From assembly GCA_046590195.1 (NCBI GenBank), contig JBKJTP010000119.1:1-17811 (forward strand): DNA of 17,811 nt. The letters run 5' to 3'. A program made the position numbers and the translations under genes. Below are positions 1 to 5,658 of this stretch, piece by piece. A model generated the notes under the pieces. That model searched no databases. It had not been told where the DNA came from and saw nothing but the letters and a program-made list of their open reading frames with translations. The DNA is from JBKJTP01 sp046590195 (lineage in GTDB: Bacteria > Bacteroidota > Ignavibacteria > Palsa-1295). Each line of letters starts with the position of its first letter. Position 1 is the stretch's first letter.

Positions 1-91
1 TGACCTATCAGACGAAGACCGACATGCAGATCGAGCGCGATGCCTTTGAGGTCATTGCGGATCTGCATGTCGGTCTTCGTCTGATAGGTCA
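1..91. repeat. Perfect 32-bp inverted repeat at the window edge
   Basis: Bases 1-32 are the exact reverse complement of 60-91, with a 27-base loop (33-59). The arm lies inside a coding frame and ends exactly at base 1. A fold-back chimera or contig-end artefact is more likely than a biological hairpin. Confidence 0.9.
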
Positions 92-200
92 GCTCTTCGG
101 AGCTCGACGCTGTGCTATCGACGGTGATCTCCTTGATCGCCCAAGTGATGTTCTGGAGATTGACGGTCGCGTGCTGCTGCTGAGAGGGAGTGTTGTTCAT
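1..200 (-). CDS. Unrecognised protein, 3' end missing at window edge
   Basis: An open frame starts with ATG at 200 and runs without a stop to position 1, giving at least 66 residues beginning MNNTPSQQQHATVNLQNITW. It is polar, has no signal peptide or membrane segment, and I do not recognise the family. The start is the first ATG after a repeat-rich non-coding stretch; no Shine-Dalgarno is visible, as elsewhere in this window. The last nine or ten residues are encoded by the fold-back copy of an inverted repeat (1-32 against 60-91), so the true C-terminal sequence probably diverges from what is shown near residue 57. Only about the first 56 residues should be trusted. Confidence 0.5.
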   Translation of the reverse strand, partial: MNNTPSQQQHATVNLQNITWAIKEITVDSTASSSEELTYQTKTDMQIRNDLKGIALDLHVGLRLIG

Positions 201-230
201 GTGAGGGATAACGTCTGGGGAGGGAGCAAA

Positions 231-267
231 GTGCTGAGTCCTGAGTGCTGAGTCCTGAGTGCTGAGT
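231..267. repeat. 14-bp tandem repeat, 2.6 copies
   Basis: The unit GTGCTGAGTCCTGA occurs at 231-244 and 245-258, followed by a partial copy GTGCTGAGT at 259-267. Relatives of the GTGCTGAG core recur at 2129-2158, so this is a dispersed intergenic repeat of this genome. Confidence 0.85.
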
Positions 268-285
268 GGGGATTTTCTTTACGAC

Positions 286-427
286 GTCATTTCGAAGCCA
301 AGTGAGGCGAGCGCTAGCGAGCCGAGCGAGGCTGAGAGATCTGTTTAAGTATTCCGAGGGGGTATAAACGGCTACGAGGTCATTCTGCTATGAGCGAACA
401 GATTTCTCGCTATGCTCGAAATGGCGG
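286..427. repeat. Palindromic interspersed repeat (MITE/REP-like)
   Basis: The left part begins with CATTTCGAAGCC (288-299) and ends GAGAGATCTGTTT (333-345). The right part reads AACAGATTTCTCGC (398-411) and ATGCTCGAAATGGC (412-425), so the ends are imperfect inverted repeats of CATTTCGA...GAAATCTGTT. A G/C-rich GCGAGC-type hairpin sits at about 307-330. No gene lies inside. It is the main content of the gene-free stretch 201-508. Confidence 0.55.
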
Positions 428-446
428 ATGAGCTTAGATCAGTACA

Positions 447-477
447 TAAAAAAAGGCCCGCCAGATGGCGGGCCTTT
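447..477 (-). terminator. Rho-independent terminator of the repeat-protein gene
   Basis: Arms 452-462 and 467-477 (core GGCCCGCC/GGCGGGCC) form an 11-bp stem with loop AGAT. On the minus strand it is followed by seven T (complement of 448-454). It lies 32 bases after the stop of the minus-strand gene at 509. Confidence 0.9.
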
Positions 478-508
478 AACTCTATCGTTAACTAAGGATC
501 AACTCGGC

Positions 509-1930
509 TTAGTTACCGTAGATAACGAAGCTGACAAAATTCTTCGGCCAAACTGCTGCGCCGCCGCCACCGATCGTGTAGTCAGCGAAGCTGAAGCTAG
601 AGCCGCCAGACCACCAACCAGCGAGTAGACCGCTTGCATTGCCGATATCTGAACCGACTCCGCCATACCAGCTGACCAACATGCTAAAGGTAGCGTGGCC
701 ACCTGTATTAACACCAGTAATGTTAAAGAACGGGCCGCCGCCCATGGTAACACCGGAGCAGTTATACCCGCTTACTAGAGCCGCTGTACCAGCACCCTGG
801 TTGAAGCTTACAACACCCCATGCTACTGCGATACCAGGATGCGATGTAACTGCGAGCGTACCAGTCGTTGGCAATGTTACGTTCGTTGCACCGGTCGAGG
901 TAAGAGTAACAGCGTTCGCACCGCTAGTGGTGAAATTACCACCGAGTGTGATCGTGCTTGCACCGTTGTTAACGCCTGTTCCGCCGTTTGCCGGGCTAAG
1001 CATTGTTGTCCACGTAGGAGTTGCACCTGCGCCAGCGCTTGTAAGAATAGCACCTGCAGTGCCTGCTGAACCATTGAGGCTAAGCGGAGAAGCAGCACCA
1101 GTATGCGAGAATGCACCAGCTGAAGAGATCGATCCACCAGTGATAGCACCAGTTGCTGTGACTGTGCCGCCTGTCGAAACCGATCCGCCAGTGATCGCGC
1201 CCGCTGTCGTGAGTGAACCGCCGGTGATCGCGCCAGTTGCTGTCATTGTACCTGCAGTCGAGAACGAGCCGCCAGTGATCGCGCCGCTAGCAGTGATCGT
1301 CGTAGCTGTGCCGATCGAACCAGCAAGGGAGATATTGGTAATGTTGTAAAGATTGCGTGCCTGATCGAGCACTGACGTACCGCCCATCAGGAGAGTACCG
1401 CCGGTGATGTTGAGGCCCGAGCTAACGGTTGCAGCAACCATGTTCGTGGTACCGCTGATGTTGAAGCCGGTTGCTCCGGTATAGGTCAGCAATGTGCCGT
1501 CATCTGTCAGGAGCGAATTGCCCTGAGTATTGAGTCCTGTCCACTTCGGGATGGTGTTGTTCGTGCCGGTACCGGTGACGATGTTCAAGAACGAAGTGCT
1601 TACAGGCTGCCATGATCCCTGCACGCCGCCAGCATAGTTATTCGGAGCTGGTCCAACGGCGTTTGGCGAAACCCATGTCAGGATCTGGCTTGCAGCCGTT
1701 CCAGCATAGGTGAATCCCGAGCTAGGATTGCCTGGAGGCGGAATAGGGATGATGAACGGGATATTTCCGACCCATCCACCAGCCGGGGTCTCGAGGGTGA
1801 TCGTCAGGCCCGAGCCATTATCGAGTTCGAGACGGCGAGCGCCGAGATCGCGTGACTGCGCCTGGGAATCTGAGGTAAATGCAGCGACCGCCAGTAGGGC
1901 GATTGCGAGGAATTTAGTGAAAAGCTTCAT
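509..1930 (-). CDS. Secreted repeat protein with phage-tail-fibre-like motif
   Basis: A protein of 473 residues. The start at 1930 is preferred over an upstream ATG at 1975 because it gives a clean signal peptide (MKLFTKFLAIALLAVAAF, likely cleavage after SQA near residue 24) and fits the promoter box about 30 bases upstream. The body is rich in Gly, Thr, Ser and Ala. GAITGGS occurs four times (about 216, 233, 244 and 261). Residues 316-360 carry GGTGVNNGASTITLGG and TGATNVTLPTTGTLA, a motif seen in phage tail fibres and in bacterial surface proteins. The C-terminal 105 residues are Gly/aromatic rich, without a type IX sorting motif. Role inferred: exported, possibly a surface fibre or adhesin-like protein. 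No phage genes lie nearby. A terminator follows the stop. Confidence 0.75.
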   Translation of the reverse strand: MKLFTKFLAIALLAVAAFTSDSQAQSRDLGARRLELDNGSGLTITLETPAGGWVGNIPFIIPIPPPGNPSSGFTYAGTAASQILTWVSPNAVGPAPNNYAGGVQGSWQPVSTSFLNIVTGTGTNNTIPKWTGLNTQGNSLLTDDGTLLTYTGATGFNISGTTNMVAATVSSGLNITGGTLLMGGTSVLDQARNLYNITNISLAGSIGTATTITASGAITGGSFSTAGTMTATGAITGGSLTTAGAITGGSVSTGGTVTATGAITGGSISSAGAFSHTGAASPLSLNGSAGTAGAILTSAGAGATPTWTTMLSPANGGTGVNNGASTITLGGNFTTSGANAVTLTSTGATNVTLPTTGTLAVTSHPGIAVAWGVVSFNQGAGTAALVSGYNCSGVTMGGGPFFNITGVNTGGHATFSMLVSWYGGVGSDIGNASGLLAGWWSGGSSFSFADYTIGGGGAAVWPKNFVSFVIYGN

Positions 1931-1961
1931 AGAATAGTAAGTAAACGTTGCTAAGAATCTG

Positions 1962-1992
1962 CAAATATACGACAATAATTGGGACGATGCAA
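1962..1992 (-). promoter_or_regulatory. Bacteroidota-type promoter for the repeat-protein gene
   Basis: Read on the minus strand, TATATTTG (1969-1962) matches the TAnnTTTG -7 box. A TTG (1992-1990) lies 20 bases upstream, as expected for the -33 element. It sits about 31 bases before the chosen ATG and supports that start. Confidence 0.6.
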
Positions 1993-2030
1993 TATAATCG
2001 GCTGAGAAAGTTAATTTTGTTCGTATATTC

Positions 2031-2128
2031 CCTTTCGACGCAAGCCGAGTGTCTTCCCCCAGGGGAGTTCGTTACGACTTGTGCGTGTCGGAGCCCCGCC
2101 GCCGTTTATTCGGAGCGGGGCTTTTTTT
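2031..2128 (+). ncRNA. Candidate small RNA ending in a strong terminator
   Basis: No gene on the plus strand explains the terminator at 2092-2128. A TATATT box at about 2022-2027 (after TTTTGTTCG) could start a transcript of about 100 bases. That transcript would contain a small hairpin (CTTCCCCC against GGGGAG, 2052-2066) and then the terminator. An overlapping short reading frame (1948-2130) runs into the terminator stem and looks accidental. The 5' end is a guess. Confidence 0.35.
2092..2128 (+). terminator. Rho-independent terminator, plus strand
   Basis: Arms AGCCCCGC (2092-2099) and GCGGGGCT (2115-2122) form an 8-bp stem with an inner CCG/CGG pairing, followed by a run of T to 2128. 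The T run is only on the plus strand, so it does not serve the minus-strand genes on either side. Confidence 0.85.
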
Positions 2129-2158
2129 AGTGCTGAGTAGAAAGTGCTGAGTGCTGAG
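2129..2158. repeat. GTGCTGAG repeats
   Basis: AGTGCTGAG occurs at 2129-2137 and 2143-2151, and GTGCTGAG again at 2151-2158. This is the same core as the tandem repeat at 231-267. Confidence 0.7.
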
Positions 2159-2179
2159 AGGGGATAGTCAGGGGTCGAG

Positions 2180-2476
2180 CTAGGCGTGGTAGTTTGGATC
2201 GACGGGGAGCCGCTCGATCTTGAGATCGTCAATGGTGCCGGTCAGTGCGAAGCCTTCGAGATCGACTGCGATGATTCGGCGCGGATAGACTGGCAGTATC
2301 ACCTGGGCCTCGGTCTGCTTCGAGAGCTCGCGAATGAGATCATCGAGGTAGCTGGAGTAGATCGAGTTCTTCGATCTGCTGATCTGATCGAACGCTATCT
2401 TCAACGCGGCGACGGACGACCAGTCCCAGTTCTGTATAACACCAAGGGCTTGAACAACGTGAGGTGAAAAATTCAT
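2180..2476 (-). CDS. Hypothetical protein, 98 residues
   Basis: A frame of 98 residues starting MNFSPHVVQALGVIQ and ending LPVDPNYHA. It has no signal peptide or membrane segment. Residues 20-52 look helical (FDQISRSKNSIYSSYLDDLI) and residues 58-92 beta-rich (AQVILPVYPRRIIAVDLEG). I do not recognise the family. The minus frame is preferred over the overlapping plus frame (2186-2467) because its composition looks like a folded soluble protein; this is a judgement from the translation only. A TAACTTTG box lies about 30 bases before the start on the minus strand, without a clear -33 partner. No terminator follows. Confidence 0.5.
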   Translation of the reverse strand: MNFSPHVVQALGVIQNWDWSSVAALKIAFDQISRSKNSIYSSYLDDLIRELSKQTEAQVILPVYPRRIIAVDLEGFALTGTIDDLKIERLPVDPNYHA

Positions 2477-2612
2477 TGGGCAATCTCTTGCAAAGTTTGA
2501 GATGCAAAGTTAGCGCTCGGCGATGACGCTGTTGTTATGCCGCTGTTATTGTATGTTCAAGAGGTTAGCGTCTCGCGGTCAGTAGTCAGCGGCTGGGGTT
2601 CTATAGTAGGGT

Positions 2613-2792
2613 ATGCCTATGCTGTTTCCACTTATCATCGTAGTTGTTGTCGGGCTGTTCTTTGTTGGGCGCTATGCGTGGGAGCGCAATCGTGTGCTGG
2701 GTATCGTTGTGTATGTGCTGCTCGGTATTGTAGTGGCGTGGCTTATCGGGATGTACTTCGTGCTCGATAGGGCGGGGTGGATGGATCACTAG
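2613..2792 (+). CDS. Small two-helix membrane protein, 59 residues
   Basis: ATG at 2613 opens a frame of 59 residues. It has two strongly hydrophobic segments (about 4-18, LFPLIIVVVVGLFFV, and 29-50, LGIVVYVLLGIVVAWLIGMYF) joined by a short charged loop GRYAWERNR, and a tail LDRAGWMDH. Two stop-free helices with a polar loop argue that the gene is real. The positive loop suggests it faces the cytoplasm, with both termini outside. It lies 42 bases before the sigma factor on the same strand and may belong to the same unit. Family and function are not recognised. Confidence 0.65.
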   Translation: MPMLFPLIIVVVVGLFFVGRYAWERNRVLGIVVYVLLGIVVAWLIGMYFVLDRAGWMDH

Positions 2793-2799
2793 CCACTGA

Positions 2800-2818
2800 A
2801 CGCTAGACGCTAGACGCT
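2800..2818. repeat. Short tandem repeat ACGCTAG
   Basis: ACGCTAG occurs at 2800-2806 and 2807-2813, with a partial third copy. It leads directly into the palindrome before the sigma gene. Confidence 0.6.
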
Positions 2819-2834
2819 GCGTTGTTCACAACGC
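2819..2834 (+). promoter_or_regulatory. Palindrome abutting the sigma factor start codon
   Basis: GCGTTGTTCACAACGC has perfect 7-base arms around a 2-base centre, and its last base is directly before the ATG at 2835. In RNA it would form a tight hairpin at the ribosome entry site; in DNA it could be an operator. There is no Shine-Dalgarno. The function is inferred from position only. Confidence 0.45.
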
Positions 2835-3446
2835 ATGGCCTATAAAGCGGAGTACGAGAAGCTAAGTGACGAGGAGCTAGTGGCGGTCTTCCAGAAGGAG
2901 GATCCGCATGGCGCGTTCACCGCGATCGTTAATCGCTATCAGAAAAAGATCTACTTCTCGGCTAAGCGTATGGCCAATGGCTCGCATGCCGATGCCGACG
3001 AGATCGCGCAGGATACATTCGTCAAGGCATACGAAGCGCTCGCGAAATTTCGCGGCGAGTCGCAGCTTTATACCTGGCTCTATCGTATCATGATGAACAC
3101 GGCGATCGGTCGCTCGCGCAAGGCGAAGGCGCGCCAGCATGTCGATATCGACGACATGGCAGGCACGATGGAATCCGGCGAGCTTGGTGGCGATGACCTC
3201 ATGACGAAAGCCGAGACGACCCGGCAGATCGAAGAAGCCATCGAGACGCTGCCGCCCAAGCAAAAGGAGGTCTTTCTGCTCCGATTCTACGACGAGATGC
3301 CGTACGAGGAGATCGCGCAGATCCTGGGGACCTCGGTCGGTGGCCTCAAAGCCAACTACTTTCACGCGGTCAAAAAGATCGGGGAGTATTTAAACCTTTC
3401 GGCCCGAGAAACGCCTATCAAGAAAGCAGCAGAATCGAGGTCATAA
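2835..3446 (+). CDS. ECF (sigma-70 family) RNA polymerase sigma factor
   Basis: A protein of 203 residues, the usual length for an RpoE-like extracytoplasmic-function sigma factor. Region 2 lies at about 26-96 (FTAIVNRYQKKIYFSAKR, then ADEIAQDTFVKAYEAL and LYTWLYRIMMNTA). Region 4 lies at about 132-182 (IETLPPKQKEVFLLRFY, then the DNA-binding helix-turn-helix EEIAQILGTSVGGLKANYFHA). The two are joined by an acidic linker; region 3 is absent, as in this class. It directs RNA polymerase to its regulon's promoters. The next gene, 26 bases downstream, encodes a one-helix membrane protein that is likely its anti-sigma factor, and a Spy-like exported protein follows, pointing to an envelope signal. 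It is preceded by a palindrome and a small membrane-protein gene. Confidence 0.95.
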   Translation: MAYKAEYEKLSDEELVAVFQKEDPHGAFTAIVNRYQKKIYFSAKRMANGSHADADEIAQDTFVKAYEALAKFRGESQLYTWLYRIMMNTAIGRSRKAKARQHVDIDDMAGTMESGELGGDDLMTKAETTRQIEEAIETLPPKQKEVFLLRFYDEMPYEEIAQILGTSVGGLKANYFHAVKKIGEYLNLSARETPIKKAAESRS

Positions 3447-3472
3447 AGCCAAGATGAAGCTCACAGAAAAGT

Positions 3473-4102
3473 ATGAACACTCAGAATAACCATAACGAAG
3501 AAGAGGACATCCGGGGCTTGCTTGATAGTATCAAGCAGCAGGGCATGCCCTATTCCGAAGAGCCGGACCCGCTTTATTGGGCGAATTTCCGCCTTCGCGT
3601 TATGGAGCGCGTCGAAGAACCAGAGCGCATCAGCATTTTCGCCAAAGCGAAAAGCTGGCTTTGGGAGTCGGGTCTTAGGACCGGGCTTGTCGGCGGAGGA
3701 TTAGCAGCAGTACTATTAGGTGGGGTTTATTTCAGCCAGCAGGCAGATCAGGCCGGAAGCGGCAACGTTGGTGGTCAGGTTGCCCAGACCACTCAGCAGG
3801 ATCAGCAGCAGGTTAGAACTGTCGATTCGATCACTGGCAAGAAGGAGCAAACTCCGATCGCACCAGAGGTCATCACGCCAGATGCTAAGCAGCCTGAAAT
3901 GGCTCAGGCACCGGAGTTAACGCCTCCACAGAATGGTGTGGCCGTTGAGCAGCCGAAGACTGTTGCGACAATGTCGGAGTCTGAGATCGCAGCGCCTTTG
4001 TTGGCCGCAGATCTCGGGATCCAGGGTCCATCGACCAGCCTTGATGACATGACCGAGTCGGAGCTTCAGGCTTTGCTCGCGAGTGTTGAGGAGATGAATT
4101 AA
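3473..4102 (+). CDS. Putative anti-sigma factor, single membrane helix
   Basis: A protein of 209 residues. The N-terminal 68 residues are charged and probably cytoplasmic, with EPDPLYWANFRLRVMERVE (30-48), a pattern common in anti-sigma-like proteins next to ECF sigma factors. One membrane helix lies at about 69-88 (RTGLVGGGLAAVLLGGVYF). The rest is a Gln/Pro-rich, low-complexity outer domain ending MTESELQALLASVEEM. There is no HxxxCxxC zinc anti-sigma motif, so the assignment rests on position, topology and the N-terminal pattern. It probably holds the upstream sigma factor at the membrane until a signal arrives. Confidence 0.7.
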   Translation: MNTQNNHNEEEDIRGLLDSIKQQGMPYSEEPDPLYWANFRLRVMERVEEPERISIFAKAKSWLWESGLRTGLVGGGLAAVLLGGVYFSQQADQAGSGNVGGQVAQTTQQDQQQVRTVDSITGKKEQTPIAPEVITPDAKQPEMAQAPELTPPQNGVAVEQPKTVATMSESEIAAPLLAADLGIQGPSTSLDDMTESELQALLASVEEMN

Positions 4103-4154
4103 TCTCATCGGTGTTAAACCCGAACGGCAAAACGGCGTCGAATAAAGTAGAGTC

Positions 4155-4182
4155 TTACAAGTGTAGCGTTTTACAAGTATAG
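4155..4182 (+). promoter_or_regulatory. Direct repeat before the Spy-like gene
   Basis: TTACAAGTGTAG (4155-4166) is repeated with one change as TTACAAGTATAG (4171-4182). The starts are 16 bases apart, in the 109-base gap before the ATG at 4212. It could be a tandem regulator site or a promoter part for this gene. No regulator is identified. Confidence 0.35.
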
Positions 4183-4211
4183 AATAATTAGTTAAAGGTT
4201 AGGGTATCAAG

Positions 4212-4853
4212 ATGAAGCAAGTTGTACGAATTGGTCTGATGGTTTGGCTGCTCTGCGGAGCGGTTGGCCTGCCTGTGGCCAGCTCGGTCTCAACGGCATC
4301 TGCCCAGCCGGCACAAGACCGCCGTCCGAACCAGGAGCGCTTGCAACAGCTGCGCGACAAGGTGATGGAGGTCAAGCATCGCAAGCTTCGCGAGTCACTT
4401 GCACTCGATGAAGCAACCGCCCCGAAGTTCTTCGAGCATTACCGTGTTGCCGAGCGCGACATTCAGGATCTCTCGAAGCAGCGCAACCAGGAATTGAAGC
4501 AGCTGTATCGTTTGATGCAGGGTGCAGGCACCGATCAGCAGGTCGATCCAACGATCGAGCGCGTTCGCGACCTCACTGACAAGATCCAACGCAGACAGAT
4601 CGCACTCGATAACGATCTCAAGCCGATCCTTAGCCCTCGTCAGCGCGCGAAGCTTCTGACCTTCGAGCAGGAATTCAACAAGCGCGTCAAGCAGCATGTG
4701 CAGGATGCACGTGGCGACAAGATGAAGCGTGGTGGTCCGGATCCAGAGCGCCGCCGCGAGATCGAAGAACGCATCAAGCGCCGCCTGAAGAATGGTGGTC
4801 GAGGGGACGATGATGGCCACGGTGGTGGCAAAGGTAGAGGAAGGAAAAAGTAA
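4212..4853 (+). CDS. Exported Spy/CpxP-like (LTxxQ-type) protein
   Basis: A protein of 213 residues with a signal peptide (hydrophobic at 7-24, likely cleavage after ASA near residue 31). The mature part is almost wholly helical and charged. LALDEATAPKFFEHYRVAERDI (63-84) and LSPRQRAKLLTFEQEFNKR (140-158) give the paired layout of the Spy/CpxP/zinc-resistance-associated group of periplasmic chaperones and stress sensors. The tail from about 166 is very basic with a Gly/Lys/Arg end, which is unusual for the group and might bind an acidic surface or nucleic acid. It follows the sigma/anti-sigma pair by 109 bases and is the last gene before a strong terminator. It is likely a target or modulator of the envelope-stress response; the exact ligand is unknown. 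Confidence 0.75.
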   Translation: MKQVVRIGLMVWLLCGAVGLPVASSVSTASAQPAQDRRPNQERLQQLRDKVMEVKHRKLRESLALDEATAPKFFEHYRVAERDIQDLSKQRNQELKQLYRLMQGAGTDQQVDPTIERVRDLTDKIQRRQIALDNDLKPILSPRQRAKLLTFEQEFNKRVKQHVQDARGDKMKRGGPDPERRREIEERIKRRLKNGGRGDDDGHGGGKGRGRKK

Positions 4854-4918
4854 TTGAATTTGGCCTCATGTCCTGAGTGATCAAGACATCAGTCCAATAA
4901 CGACCGCACATTATCGCC

Positions 4919-4955
4919 GAACAGCCCGAGACCCCGCTCGGGCTGTTCCTGTTTT
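4919..4955 (+). terminator. Rho-independent terminator after the sigma operon
   Basis: Perfect 12-bp arms GAACAGCCCGAG (4919-4930) and CTCGGGCTGTTC (4937-4948) with loop ACCCCG, followed by CTGTTTT. It closes the transcription unit ending with the Spy-like gene. Confidence 0.9.
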
Positions 4956-5074
4956 AAATGGGTTAGTACTTTGTGATGACATTCATCCCCGCGCGACCAC
5001 TCCCCCCTCTAACTCCCCCCTCGCGGAGCGAGTGGGGAGAACCTGAACTCGCTTCGCGAGTTCATTGCGTTGAG

Positions 5075-5082
5075 TATATTTG
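5075..5082 (+). promoter_or_regulatory. -7 box giving a likely leaderless DUF559 transcript
   Basis: TATATTTG fits the TAnnTTTG box exactly. The ATG begins only four bases after it (5086), so transcription would start at or near the start codon. Confidence 0.5.
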
Positions 5083-5085
5083 TAG

Positions 5086-5496
5086 ATGGACAGGCCAGAG
5101 GGGAAGATCACTAATCGACCAGAACTTCGCGAGTACCGGCGGGAGAACCGCAAACGTCCATCAGCGCCGGAAGCCTTGATGTGGAATAATTTGCGCGGCA
5201 AGAGGATCGGTACACATATCCGAAGGCAACAGAGCATTCTCAATTACATCGTCGATTTCTACTGCGCGAAAGTAGGGCTGGTAATTGAGATAGACGGCCC
5301 AGCACATCTCCTCCCACAAGAGATCGAATACGATCGCTATCGCCAAGAAGACATCGAGGCACTTGGTTACGATTTCATTCGCTTCACAGCAGACGAAGCG
5401 ACTCAAAATCCTGATGACGTAATTGATCGCATCAAACGTAGGATCGAAGAGCTGAAAGCACTGCCTGACCGACGTTGGTGGCGCTCCGGCACATAA
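5086..5496 (+). CDS. DUF559 (Vsr-like) endonuclease-domain protein
   Basis: A protein of 136 residues, a usual length for single-domain DUF559 proteins, which share the PD-(D/E)XK fold of Vsr mismatch endonucleases. Family landmarks are in order: PSAPEALMWNNLRGKRI (25-41, with the conserved Glu in the AE.xxW..LR pattern), HIRRQQSILNYIVDFYC (44-60, with Asp57), LVIEIDGPAH (65-74), YDRYRQEDIEALGYDFIRF (82-100) and a C-terminal helix (NPDDVIDRIKRRIE). All expected acidic positions are present, so it may be active. Substrate unknown. It lies alone inside a perfect 44-bp inverted repeat. A TATATTTG box four bases before the ATG suggests a leaderless message. It is not linked to a DNA methyltransferase, so a Dcm/Vsr repair role is not supported here. 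Confidence 0.85.
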   Translation: MDRPEGKITNRPELREYRRENRKRPSAPEALMWNNLRGKRIGTHIRRQQSILNYIVDFYCAKVGLVIEIDGPAHLLPQEIEYDRYRQEDIEALGYDFIRFTADEATQNPDDVIDRIKRRIEELKALPDRRWWRSGT

Positions 5497-5658
5497 GCAC
5501 TCGCACCGATAAGTATGCGCAGCATGCGACCCGGTTCTCCCCACTCGCTCCGCGAGGGGGGAGTTAGAGGGGGGAGCGTTCGGGTCGAGTAGAAGGTAAT
5601 CGCAAGCAGAGATCCAAAACCGCGATACTAATCACCACCGAAGTTCGTTCAAGCATCC

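Larger units (their letters stand above)
5000..5576. mobile_element. Inverted-repeat element carrying a DUF559 nuclease gene
   Basis: Arms 5000-5043 and 5533-5576 are perfect 44-bp inverted repeats. Each holds a REP-like hairpin (left: CCCC-CTCGC-GGA-GCGAG-T-GGGG, 5016-5037). A second, unpaired hairpin GAACTCGC/GCGAGTTC (5045-5063) lies between the left arm and the promoter. The only gene inside encodes a DUF559 protein. There is no transposase and no obvious target-site duplication. The identity of the arms suggests recent movement or gene conversion. Calling it mobile is inference. Confidence 0.6.

Noticed and set aside
1..32. Inverted repeat as a real transposon end or terminator
   Set aside because: It lies within a coding frame, has no T run and stops exactly at base 1, which fits an artefact better.
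24..251. Plus-strand reading frame at the left edge
   Set aside because: It is the reverse of the minus-strand gene and runs through the fold-back repeat and the tandem repeat; the minus frame has the more protein-like composition.
639..1349. 236-residue plus-strand frame rich in Pro and Val
   Set aside because: It is the antisense of the Gly/Thr/Ala repeat region of the secreted protein; its PPVIAPVAV pattern mirrors the GAITGGS codons.
509..1930. Prophage remnant, because of the tail-fibre-like motif
   Set aside because: The protein has a signal peptide, its own promoter and terminator, and no phage gene lies within the window.
5086..5496. Vsr mismatch-repair endonuclease of a restriction-modification system
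   Set aside because: The sequence has DUF559 landmarks and no cytosine methyltransferase or restriction gene is nearby.
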